Of a DNA stretch of 64,000 nucleotides, positions 12,332 through 24,100 are shown piece after piece (positions within the stretch are counted from its first letter, which is position 1; every line of letters starts with the position of its first letter). Where the stretch lies: NCBI GenBank assembly GCA_003344405.1, contig NOWV01000041.1, positions 372,001 to 436,000 on the forward strand, in the 5' to 3' direction. Position numbers and translations under genes: made by a program. The stretch is from Trichoplax sp. H2 (Eukaryota; Placozoa; Uniplacotomia; Trichoplacea). The notes beneath the pieces are model-generated. The model saw only the letters and a list, made by a program, of their open reading frames with translations. It made no database searches and had not been told where the DNA came from.

Positions 12332-12800
12332 ACGGCCATACAGTATATAGCTACAACTATTTACTGTACTTTCAGTAAGCATACAGTACATTTTGTCCCA
12401 GAACTTTTTCCCGAAAAATTTTTGTCGATTTTCAATAAAATACATATCAGTCGATAGAAGAAGAGTTCAATCATAAGAATCCATTGTACATACAGTAGTA
12501 AAGTCTACAGTACTATAGAGACTTAGTAAGCACACCGTACTCTACACTGTACACTGTACTATACTAGAGTACTTTTATGGTTAGACGGGCACCAACATCG
12601 AGTGCGATTGAGTATCCATGGATATTCGGTAATAAATTTACTTGAAGCTCAAAGATATTGCTAAGACTTCTATATATATGACATATCTAGCTGTATATAC
12701 AGTATATACAGCTAGGCGAAATGAAGATTTTCCTCTGTAAAATGGTTTTAGTCGGTGAACTGTATACCAGTACCTTGTGCAATGTTATGTATTTCAGATC
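12332..12800. repeat. GTACAGTA-word-rich tract (right part) with 29-bp palindrome
   Basis: The same TACAGTA/CACTGTAC words resume after the minisatellite (12340-12560). At 12687-12715 lies an almost perfect palindrome: arms CTAGCTGTATATAC and GTATATACAGCTAG around a single central A. Confidence 0.65.
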
Positions 12801-15800
12801 GAAAAGCATGTCTGTCGATTGAAGAGGATAGAAGTAGATTTATTCAAGAATCACAAACAAAACATCAGCTGATGTTGTTACCAAGATAGAGAGAGATACA
12901 TCATCATTAAAAAGAGTAGATCAAGATTGCTCTTAATAAGTAAATGCATATGATGATATAGGTAGTGACATACTGTAGATCAAGACATATGAATGCACTC
13001 ACTGCACCGATTCTATGATACTGTACAATAGTCAAATGCGAGGTGGCTGTCATGACGAAGACGATATAATGAACTAATAGTAATAATATTACATACTGGA
13101 CAGTTTTTTACTATAAAGAAAAAAATGTGCTTATAGGACAACATACTCTACGCCCGCAGATGTTTCACAAATCAATCACTGGCGGGTATACTCGTAGTTG
13201 CGCAAAATAAAGCCTTTCCTATGTAAAATGCTTGTTGGACAGTAATATATCGTATACGCAGTCTACGTATCTGTACCCGTACATGATTGGCCATATTACA
13301 ATGGACACGCAGGATTATTTCATAAATGAATTACTGCGTATACTGCTGCGCAAAATGAAAATTTTCATCTGTTCAATAATTAATTATTAGACGGTGTATT
13401 ATGCCAAGTATATCGCGACTGTTTTAGCTGCCAGTTACGTAAAAAACCATTGACGATATCAAACTTGAACAATACTGACGGATGCTAAGACTAATAATTA
13501 CAAGAAGGAGTGACCAATGACAATCCTATATCCAACTACAGTCACCTAGTCAAGTTCGAACTCGTCTGCTGGTTGTCATTAACTGGTCCGCCAATGTATA
13601 AATTAACCTATCTTTCGATTAGTTTATAAACTGCAAAGGCGATTTATTCAGTTTACTTCAACTTAAAATTCACTGTACCATAGATCATATGGTTTCTATG
13701 ATTTACCGGCTAATTGTACTGATCTAGAAGTAGCTCAGAAAGCGTAGGGAATACGGAAATTTTTCTATTGCGTGTACGGTGGTATCCAATTGATCAGATT
13801 GTGTATTTAGGAGCTGAGGGTTAAAAATATTAAACCATCATTTCTAGCTATAATGAGCTTGCAAAACGTATATATGTATCCGCGTATAAATCAACAATTT
13901 TTAGCCATACTAAAGTGATAAAGGTAAAGTATAAGATAAAATATTCGATAATACTCATTTGAAAGCGCTTTAATTTGTGGAGTTAATAAGCAAGAGTCTA
14001 TCCTGTCAAGCGCTATAGAAACTAATCGGCCTCATTATAATTATCACATATAGTCCTAGGTGCCGTTCTCTATCGTAGTAAATTTAATTTTGATTAAATT
14101 TTAAGATCCAACATCAATAACCAATGCTTTTGTTCTGTAATACTGAATTACTTCTATTCGATTCGAATGTTCTGATTATTTATAATTTATGATTAAGATT
14201 AATTAATCCCCCATTACCCACTAGATATCCGACAATAAATGATAGGACGACATTACTCTCAAGAACTTAGCATATCAGCAAGATCCACTACAGATTCCTG
14301 TTTCTATACCTTTATGCCAGTAAAATGGATATTGACCTTGCTATATTATTGGACAGGTTATACTTTCATAGAACAAAAAGGGGATGAACTTAGGGTACAA
14401 TCCCGTAACTTCTTCGCAGTTATTTATTAAGTCAAAGAAAGAGGAAGTGAGGACCTTGGAAATGGCTTTCAATTGGCATCATAACTCATGATCTATCTTT
14501 AGTTACACCTAATTTCTTCAATAAAATATTCATAAAGTAATTAATAATACTCAAATTGAATAAGATGTCACGAATCAGTCACTACTATAGGAATCGATAC
14601 ATGCAAATGCTTTCTATTTATGTTAAAGCCAGAAAGTCGGTGCATCATATTAATTTTACATCAGATTTGAAAATATAAAGATTTAGAATATTTACCTACA
14701 TTATTGTAGAATACGCAGATTTAATATTAGACTCGGTGATACCTTAAAGTCTTTCTATCTATAAAAATGTATCACTGACAGTATTAAGTAATAAACATTA
14801 AATTATAAATTGATGGCTAAAGTTTTACTGATCATAATCGTACCATTCGGATAGTTGACGTTACAATATAGTGTTTTGGGCCATAATTTTTATCAAATTT
14901 ATATATTAGTAAAGAGAAATTATTCTAATACCAGTTACAAGGCAAATGTTTAATTGTAGTTGCTACTAAATAATTTACATGCAAATGAGATTTAACTATC
15001 AATGCAAATTCGGAATTTCTTTTTACAGCCAAGAGTTGACATACTAGCTGATTCATGAGAAATTAATTTATTGTAGAATCAAGGCTACATTGGTATTGTA
15101 TCAATAAGTATTGATTCATTTGATATGAAAAAGTTAGTGATACTACCTTATTCATTTAATAAATTTCATAGCTGTTAGAAAATATTACGATCAATCGGTT
15201 ATTGTGGCAAGAGTACTTTTAGATTCGAATATTATAGGCATAAAATTTTAAATAAGCAGTAGCGCCATTTCGTGACTTGTAGATAAAATCATAAGGTAAT
15301 GTCACAACTGTCTTAATATCTAGGAGGATATTAAAAGCAAAATACAAGTAGAAATTATAAACGTTCTCATAGCGGTATAAAATTAATTTAATTAACCTTA
15401 AAAATATCATGAATATTCCTATATTTGTAATAGGTTAGGTACAATGCTTCCGCTCTCAAGCATAAAGGCACTATATTTGCTTTTAAAGAGTGAATTCCCC
15501 AAGATCTAGAAATAATTCAACTTATGTGAAGTAGGGCAATATCACTAATAATACTTTTATCGATTTATAATTCGTAGAAGATTAAAACATGAAATATTAT
15601 TGGTTTCTTATTCACGTGGCTGTTGATCATATCAGCTGAACCGTATATGGTACATGAAATAAGAATAAATAATTCATTCTTAAATCTTTTCCGTCAAGCT
15701 GTTTATTCAAGTGTACCGATTTATTTTGATAATTCTTCATGTTATAATCCTATCTTTAATTCTCCTAAAAGTTACTGACACAATGTTCAATTAACCTTTA

Positions 15801-17179
15801 TTTATTTTTACTAAATATATATAAAACATGCTCATTTAAGAAATTCTACATAACTATTTAATGAAATTCACTATTATTGGTTTCTTTAACTGTAGATAAA
15901 GCTTTGTATTGCAAAATAATTTTAATCATCATGTTTGAATATGCATACAAGTATCTTTGTAATTTATATATCTATATCAGAAACAATATAAATTATTTAA
16001 CTGCCTTTGCGTTAAGTAAACAGTCTAATGGACGCAAGAAGTAGCAATTTTTAATTTGACCGGTTAAAATTTACTATTCTATAAAATATCAATCTAAGAT
16101 ACAATACGAATTCATTTTCAAGTTATTAATATAAAGGATCTAAATTTGATGTCAATCATTTACGTAATGATTTATTTAATAAAAAGTTACGCAATGAAAC
16201 TATATAAAAATAGTATGATGAACTTCTATCATTTAATCGGCAAGAGTATTTTATATAAATTGGTAATTAAATCGCATGGACAGGATACAATATTTGACAA
16301 GCACCCTAAATTGTCGTAAGTACACTATATGGCTAGGATATATAGATCGTAAATAAGAATTTATTAGAACAAAATACTTGCTATTTTCTATAATTTAAGT
16401 AATCTAAATTTGATCAACATATTACGCAAAAGCAAGAAATAACGATTGTATTGCTTTTCATCCTAAGGAGCCTATCAGCAAGTCCATCATGGAATTAATA
16501 TTCGCTAAATAATGAAAAAATTTTCGGTAACAATACTTTTTGCGTCATAGCTTACTTTAAAAGAAAATCGGATTTTCATACGTTTCGAATTCAAATCAGA
16601 AAACATTATTATGATGAGAGAGTTTAAGAATTCTTAGTTAAGTTCTAATATTCATTACAAGTATTTTTCACAATCAAAACAGGTCAGGGAAAACTTGAAA
16701 CTCTCTTATTAAAGTAAAAATTAAAATAAATAGTTCTTGACAAGATGAGGAGCGTTCTTTCAGCTGGTGCAGAACTTATTTTAATCATGGTAAGTTAAAA
16801 ATATGTCAAGATCGGATATCTTAATTTTACTGATTTTCATCTTGATTTATGGAGTATCTTATGATGAATTATGTTGCACTTTGATGCGCTTATTTATAAA
16901 AGAATTCAAATTATCTACCTGTGAAAATAATTCTCTAACAGTATCAAGTATAATAAAGTTTTACTTCGACTGATGATATACGCATATTTTTACGACAGCG
17001 ACAGCAAATGCTTTAAAAATTTACAAATGTATCTTCTAACTATGAAGTAGTTGATCGTATACAATATTCAATTATACTCAGCATTGGATTATGGCTTTTA
17101 ATAACTGTATAACTGGTAGAACTACATGAAAAGAAAGGTGATCTTGCGATAATTTAAAGCACTTTATTTTAGATGCACT
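12801..17179. other. Intergenic, no gene recognised
   Basis: More than 4 kb of AT-rich DNA. Two open frames of about 63 codons (14239-14430 +, 15219-15410 -) lack motifs, splice context or compositional support. I see no further repeat structure. Confidence 0.5.
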
Positions 17180-17624
17180 CTGTCACAAACCAGCTTCGTG
17201 ACCAAGATAACGTAAAACAAATCTCTAAATTACTATAGTCTCCGGGATTCAGTATCCCTTAACTATCTCACAAGAATTTAGACGCCTTTGATTCCACGTT
17301 AAACTCAACTAGACAATTGAGAACTACTTTATTCAACTATTTGACGGGCTTATATACCCTTCTACAGCAGTTAACATTCGCGAGTCATCGTATAAAAATA
17401 CTTAGGTGAGAACATCTACTAACTAATTTTTCACATTCAGACTACAATATATCCATTCACAGAATCATTTCAGTGCACATTACAACGCAGCATTAGATTT
17501 ACTGTAACACATTTATAATTAGAGTAATTCGTATTGTAAGTAACTAGTAGTAATATATTATCACTATATTATATTCACCAAATTTAGACAGCTATTTCTT
17601 CACGGTAGTTCGTACCGTGACAGA
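17180..17624 (+). mobile_element. Non-autonomous inverted-repeat element, 445 bp (copy B)
   Basis: It starts CTGTCACAAACCAGC and ends GTACCGTGACAG, the reverse complement of copy A (7873-8316) and nearly the same length. The two are diverged by scattered substitutions and small indels, which indicates two insertions of one family or an old inverted duplication. Confidence 0.75.
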
Positions 17625-18890
17625 CTCGTACTTCATTTTGTCACTAATAGGCATCAATCTATTAAGGAATATAGATTTCAATATCGATCCGTCTTTGAAA
17701 AGTTTAAGGATAACATAATTTTTTACATCGATAAAATTTCACTGTGCAGTGCTATTTGTTATCGCTTTATTATTTGAGACTAATGCAAGTATGCAAGTAT
17801 AAACATCCATAAATTAAATCGATTCATGTCGATAATTTAGATATAAGGGCACCACCAATTAATATATTATATGGATAAATACTTAGATTAAAATTGAAGG
17901 CATAATAAGGTAATGCATTATAAGGTAACTAAATAGAAAATGTAATCTTGAGGATATCAATCATATCAGAAAATTTACTATCATATGATTGTGATCATAT
18001 TGTCCGGATAGCAGATACTGTATTATCAATCCTAATGAGTTAATCTTACTTATATGCAATTAAATATCAAGAACATTTCTATCACACCTTAGATCATTCC
18101 TTAAATTTGTCTTATGTCAGAGTATACATGCGCATGAATCAACCCCTAGATATAACTAAAATGCAAGCAGTAAAAAAATTATTGACTAAGCAATTGAATG
18201 TAAGCGAATTACTAAAATTTGTAGAATTAATGGAAGAGATTGATGTGTTATAATGAATTGTCAGGGGGAATAGAACATAAAATTACAAATTTATCGTCCT
18301 CTGATACATTAAGCATTATAAGATGCAGTTGCAGCAATGGTTAATGCATCTAATGATTCTCTAAAAGTTAGTTTTTATCATAAAAATTATGACAAACAAG
18401 AATTATGTACATCTGTCGCTTTTATCTCATGAAATTAGTGCTACTATCTATAAAACTGTGTCTTCTATCAAACTTTCATGAGACGTAAATATTGTTTCTT
18501 TAGATATACTTTTATGTATTGACTTTACTCTGCCATGTTCAGGTATAAAGCTTATTAAAATGATTAATTACCATATTATACTTTATATTCTGTAACTAAA
18601 GGCTTTTGTTATAATCAACAAATTTGACGAGTGAAAAAAAATAAGTACTAACCATGTTTATTCATCAACTATTTAATTCATTAGCTGTCTACTTTGATTC
18701 TTAAGACCTATGCCTCATCGTATTTATGTGAGTTAATGTTCCTTAATGAAGTGTTTATTTCACTCATAAGGAAAAATCAAAATTTATGATAGTGATTTAC
18801 TGATTTTCTGTATTAAATATTAAATTGATTTATTTGTTTCCTTTAAAAAATTGCTTCTCTTATTATTGTGAACTTACGGAATATTTTCAG
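17625..18890. other. Upstream region of the lectin exon; no certain exon
   Basis: The first exon (signal peptide) of the lectin/receptor gene should be here or further upstream. One short stretch before a GT at 18543 (ending CTGCCATGTTCAG) has the right phase to join the lectin exon, but it lacks an ATG in frame, so I leave it uncalled. Confidence 0.35.
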
Positions 18891-19322
18891 CGTGCCCATC
18901 AAATTGGACTACCATCCAAAATGGTACCAAATGCATACAAATATTCTTTGCTCCTAATAATGTATTCCGCTATAATTATTATGAATCGCTCGATATATGT
19001 AGTTCACATAATGCGAGCCTTCTAGTAGTAAAAAATGCAAGCGTATGGAATGAAACCTCATGGTTACTATCCTTACCAACGATGCAATATCACGGTTTAT
19101 GGATTGGTTTAAGGTCGCAACACTCATTCAATAACATAAGTAATTATGCTTACAAATGGATTGATGGCTCGAATACCAGTTTATTCCATAACTGGCTAAC
19201 TACCCCTTTAGTGGGCTCAATTTCAACAGAGTTGTGTGTTGCAACACTTAGACCTTTAGGATGGAAATGGTTCCAGTATAATTGTAATACAACCTTTCTT
19301 GATGGATTTATATGTGAAAAAT
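18891..19322 (+). CDS. C-type lectin-like domain exon (long form)
   Basis: The exon starts after a TTTTCAG acceptor in phase and encodes one whole C-type lectin-like domain. It opens CPSNW, characteristic of long-form domains. Further cysteines lie in TKCIQ, DICSS, TELCVA, YNCN and ICEK, enough for the three standard disulfides. The fold's core WIGL motif (LWIGLRS) and WIDGS are both present. The Ca2+/sugar motifs are not: where EPN or QPD is expected the protein has TPL, and WND is absent, so a canonical Ca2+-dependent sugar site is unlikely. It has several N-glycosylation sequons (NWT, NGT, NAS, NET, NTS). Just after ICEK is a strong donor GTGAGT at 19323; without splicing the frame runs on to a stop at 19400-19402. 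The adhesion GPCR exons begin 1.8 kb downstream on the same strand, so this is probably its N-terminal ectodomain. A separate secreted lectin is the alternative. Confidence 0.85.
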
Positions 19323-19895
19323 GTGAGTTGCATGTAGAATTATTGACAGCAGGATTTAAGACTCCTGTTAATTTAAAGGATCTAATTCCAACATACAAAT
19401 AAATAGATTTTATAGATCATTTTAAATATTAGACTACTTTGCATAAATTTAATTACTTCAGAATTGCCAATGTAATAGTGCATTTAATATATATTTATTT
19501 CGAACGTAAGCAGAATTGGAAAATATTCTTTCTGTAAATAAAACTTGCTTCTAGATGTACTCGTAGTCTTAATACAAAGGTATCAATATAAATTATATCA
19601 TGTTACAATTGGATATATGGATTCAGCTACTGCATTTACTACATTTGCAATAAGCGAGTATACTATCCTGCTATGATCAAGCAATTACTTACTGGATTTC
19701 GTTTTATTTATTAAAGTTAGCTGCAAATTCTATATCGAATTGAGGCTGAAAATACGGTATCACTACTTTCCAAGTTGACCTTTAGAAAATTTTTTTCTAA
19801 ATAGATTTGGTTGTCACTATTATATAAGCACAAATTTTTAAAGTTCTGATAGGAACTCCTGTTCACTTTTGCTAAAATTGAATACAGAAAGTAGT
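19274..19895. repeat. Duplicated block flanking a gap (copy 1)
   Basis: It matches 19916-20634 almost base for base, with a few substitutions and about 100 bp missing near 19667. It runs straight into the run of Ns, the pattern of two alleles kept side by side at a scaffold join. Confidence 0.85.
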
Positions 19896-19915
19896 NNNNN
19901 NNNNNNNNNNNNNNN
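19896..19915. other. Assembly gap (20 N)
   Basis: Twenty ambiguous bases of nominal size, within the lectin/adhesion-GPCR locus. Confidence 1.
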
Positions 19916-20634
19916 CAGTATAATTGTAATACAACCTTTCTTGATGGATTTATATGTGAAAAATGTGAGTTGCATGTAGAATTATTGACAGCAGGATTTA
20001 AGACTCCTGTTAATTTAAAGGATCTAATTCCAACATACAAATAAATAGATTTTATAGATCATTTTAAATATTAGGCTACTTTGTATAAATTTAATTAATT
20101 CAGAATTGCCAATGTAATAGTGCATTTAATATATATTTATTTCGAACGTAAGCAGAATTGGAAAATATTCTTTCTGTAAATAAAACTTGCTTCTAGATGT
20201 ACTCGTAGTCTTAATACAAAGGTATCAATATAAATTATATCATGTTACAATTGGATATATGGATTCAGCTACTGCATTTACTACATTTGCAATAAGCAAA
20301 GATTTATTCATCCAGCTAAATTCGCTTTTCCTAGCTTAACCCATCAATCTTGCGATATTGTATCTTGGAAATAATTAATATATGGTTACTTCTCAAGTAT
20401 ACTTTCGTGCTATGATCAAGCAATTACTTACTGTATTTCGTTTTATTTATTAAAGTTAGCTGCAAATTCTATATCGAATTGAGGCTGAAAATACGGTATC
20501 ATTATTTTCCAAGTTGACCTTTAGAAAATTTTTTTCTAAATAGATTTGGTTGTCACTATTATATAAGCACAAATTTTTAAAGTTCTGCTAGGAACTCCTT
20601 TTCACTTTTGCTAAAATTGAATACAGAAAGTAGT
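19916..20634. repeat. Duplicated block flanking a gap (copy 2)
   Basis: It repeats the 3' part of the lectin exon and its downstream intron. The partial lectin coding sequence at 19916-20043 is therefore an assembly duplicate, not a second domain. Copy 2 keeps about 100 bp (20303-20406) lacking in copy 1. Confidence 0.85.
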
Positions 20635-21153
20635 TCTCCACAATAGCAATTTGCATCATGCCTTACGATTCATACGTATGGAACCTATACTTAATTAGGA
20701 GATTAGAATTTTAAATTTATTTCCATCATAAACTGAAGTAGCTCTGAAAGTAACAAAAATGTTTATATGGATCATTTACCTAAAAGCTGTTATAAATTTA
20801 AGATAGTTGAAAGTGCTATGAACACATAATATTATATAGAATTTGCATTCGTACTTATATTCTATTTTATTTATTATTTTAGTCGCGATACCCGTGAAGA
20901 TTTCGCCTGAGGTATTATAAATATATTTCCATACGGCAAAGCAGTACTACTTACACGTACAACCTCTTCCATCATATACAGTGTATAATATCTTACCAGA
21001 TCCATCTTTAAACTATTCTGTCCCTTATGATCATGTATGATAAATTGAAATACATCATGTATAACTTTAATGCTTGCCAAATATACAACGATAGACGATA
21101 GTTGATACTGCTCTAAGAATATCTTCCTAATCTTTAATTTAAATTCAATTTAG

Positions 21154-24100
21154 AAACATCTGCAATATGTATCTAATACCATTAGAAATCAAATCTATGC
21201 CAATGAAACCAGTGATAAAAGTATTGGCCAGCTGGAGGCTGCTAGTCAGCTTTTGAGTAGAACATGGGAAAATATTGCCATCAGTCGCAAAAATGATACT
21301 CTTAAATTCATTGTATTAAATGTAATTTATTAAAGATTTCTTTATAATATGTTAAATGAACAAATTAAAGGCATCCTCAACTTTATCATTATACTGATAA
21401 CTGTTAGTATTAACCAAATTTTATAAATCTCATGCTTTTAGGAATCTATTGAAATAACTCAAATTCTGTTTAATAAAGCTGAAACTTTAATAAGGGCTGG
21501 ATGGAAGAATGTAATTATATTGATTTTAAATCGATTTTTCTGCAATTATTGTTTCCTTTTTTTTCTAAAAGCCATTAGAATCTTTAATAAAATTCCAACT
21601 GTACCTATATCTATAAAGGATATTAGATCAGAATAAGCTCTCACCCATTAATTTTATTTAAATAGGCGTTAGATCCTATCCTGGCTACCATGAAGAATCT
21701 AGAAAAGTTAACAGTTCGGGTTGCTGGTACTCCATTAAGGAATCCGATTGTAATCCAAACAACTCGAATGGGTGAGGAAAATTCAAATAAAAGTTAATAT
21801 AGCCAGTATAGGAAATCTGTTGTTATTGCGTTACAATAATTGAAGTGAATTGTCTAGTATTTTTTTCGAGAAAAAGATTTAAGTACATTAATGCACTACT
21901 TTGCACTCTTACAAGAGTGTGCATATGTCAAATCATGAGAGAATAGCTGATTTTAACGGTTATTAAAATGATCGTAAGCAAAGATGATAATATTTTTTTG
22001 CGTTTATAGGATGTTAAAGTTGTAGTTTTACAGTATATCCTAGTACGATCCTTTATTAGATTATATTCAAAATGCAGAGCAGAAGCAGTAATCTCTGGTT
22101 CTACAATTTCTGAGTAATTAATTAATAAGTAATTTATGTATAGCTGTACTTATAATTTTTATTAAATGCTTTCAAAGGCACATAGAAAGTGTCAGCTACC
22201 AACAACTGAAGTAGGCTCTGCAATCTACTTGTTACTAAATTTAAATCAAGCAATTAAGTCGAAATTATCGAGATTTTATAATCTTTTTATTCTTGGCATT
22301 AAAGTCTTAAATTTTTTATCTTTATTTTCTTATAAAATTTAGAATTAAGAATGGAAAAAATAGACACGCCATATTCTACCTACATCGGCCTTCAAACCAC
22401 TACAAATAACTGGCTTCAATTACATTATGATACGAATTTAGGTAAATATAGAATCATTAACTTCATAAATTACATTGCCGTACATGAAATTATTATAATT
22501 TCTTTATAATGATATTTAAAACCTAATATTAAATACAAGTACAAGATAAGAATTTAACCTATTCCTATATTGTACTGATCTTTCTAGTTAATAAGTCCAA
22601 TGTCGTTGTAATTATTTACAAGAACTACAGGTAAAATTGAATGTACTCATATAATTTGTTATTTCATAGTGTTCTGGATAAGTGGCTACTATAAGCCTGT
22701 AATTTATATTACTTGATCTGTTGCAATGAAAATTTGATTATATTCGGATCAGTGCCACGAATATTAATATAATACGTAATTTAGAATTCCTACTTTATTA
22801 TTTTCTAAACGCTATTTTGGAAAATTAATAATTATGTTTACTTTTTGCAATGAAAATTACAGATTGTTCTCAGAGTTACCTTCGGAATCTAGCTTAGACG
22901 TCAATACCAATATCGTTTCGTGCTCTTTAGTTTCAACGATTAATTCTTCGAAGATTCAGCCTACTGAATTTCAGTATCTGCTTAGTAATTACAAAGTAAG
23001 TAGTTTCCTCTTCTTAAAATATCAAAAAGCCATAAAATATATATTGGTGAATACTCTTATACAGTATCAAAGCTGTAGGGATATAATAATATGAAAGTAT
23101 TGTATCATCCAGTAAGTGCTGTTTAATTTCATGTTAATAAAAATAGGAACGAGTAGCTTTGAGCGACATTCAGTGTTCATATTGGAATTTTAATCAAAGG
23201 TAAGTCTTATAACTGGAAGAAACTCTTATCCGTAATATTCTGCTCTGTTAACCCACTTATAATATTATAATATGGAGATTAATTACAGTAGCCTTTCTTT
23301 TTTTCACTTAATCCAATACTTTAATTTCAGTAATTGGTCAACATCTGGTTGCAACTTTGTTCGCCAATACTACGGAAGAACCCATTGTAGATGTAACCAT
23401 TTAACCCATTTTGCTGCGTTAATGATCGTAACCAACACAACGGTACGGGTTGATCTTAGCGTAAAGAATATGTTCAAGTTATACAAACACAGCGTTATCA
23501 TCTCTGATTTAATTGTTTATATGACTTTCTACAACCAACGGTAGGTTAACCAGTATCACTCGAAAATTTTGGGAACTATTGGGATTGCGGGTGTCGTAAC
23601 ATCAGCCGTTTTTTTACTCTTCACTCTGATTATCTTGGTGTCATTAAGGTAAAATCCTACCATTAATTCCATTATATTATGACACTTTGCATTATGTGTA
23701 GCAATTTCAGTTTTTCGAAGTGAAAATCAATCCTTTAGAATTATTTATTGTAATTGATTTGCTAGGAATCTACGATCAGATCGTTTTTTTATACACAAAA
23801 ATCTGTGTTTAGCATTACTACTAGCCAACGTTAGCGCTGTCATTACATCGCAAGCTTATCTTCATCATGTAAGTATTAACATTTTTATGGTAAATGACGA
23901 TTGCTTAATCGAATTATTGAGACTTGAGATTGAAACATTGATGATATTTATGGCGACCTCATAAAGCCGTTTTTTAGATTATTACCGCAATCTAGCTAGA
24001 TTACGCACTTATAAATTCGTCTTGGGCTGTGAATTTTTCTCAAAATTTTGATATTTCGATGCGATAAAATTAAAAACCCCGTACTAAAGATTTTGTTGAA

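Noticed and set aside
13500-13620. Possible tRNA (AGTTCGAACT near 13555)
   Set aside because: No acceptor stem or D/anticodon arms can be folded around the TTCGAA word.
19717-20040. Minus-strand frames antisense to the lectin exon (also 19150-19398)
   Set aside because: They are the shadow of the real plus-strand lectin frame, and one runs across the N gap.
20874-21080. 68-codon minus-strand frame, first suspected as a centromere-histone-like or unrelated exon
   Set aside because: No convincing family match; it lies inside the predicted intron of the lectin/adhesion GPCR gene on the other strand.
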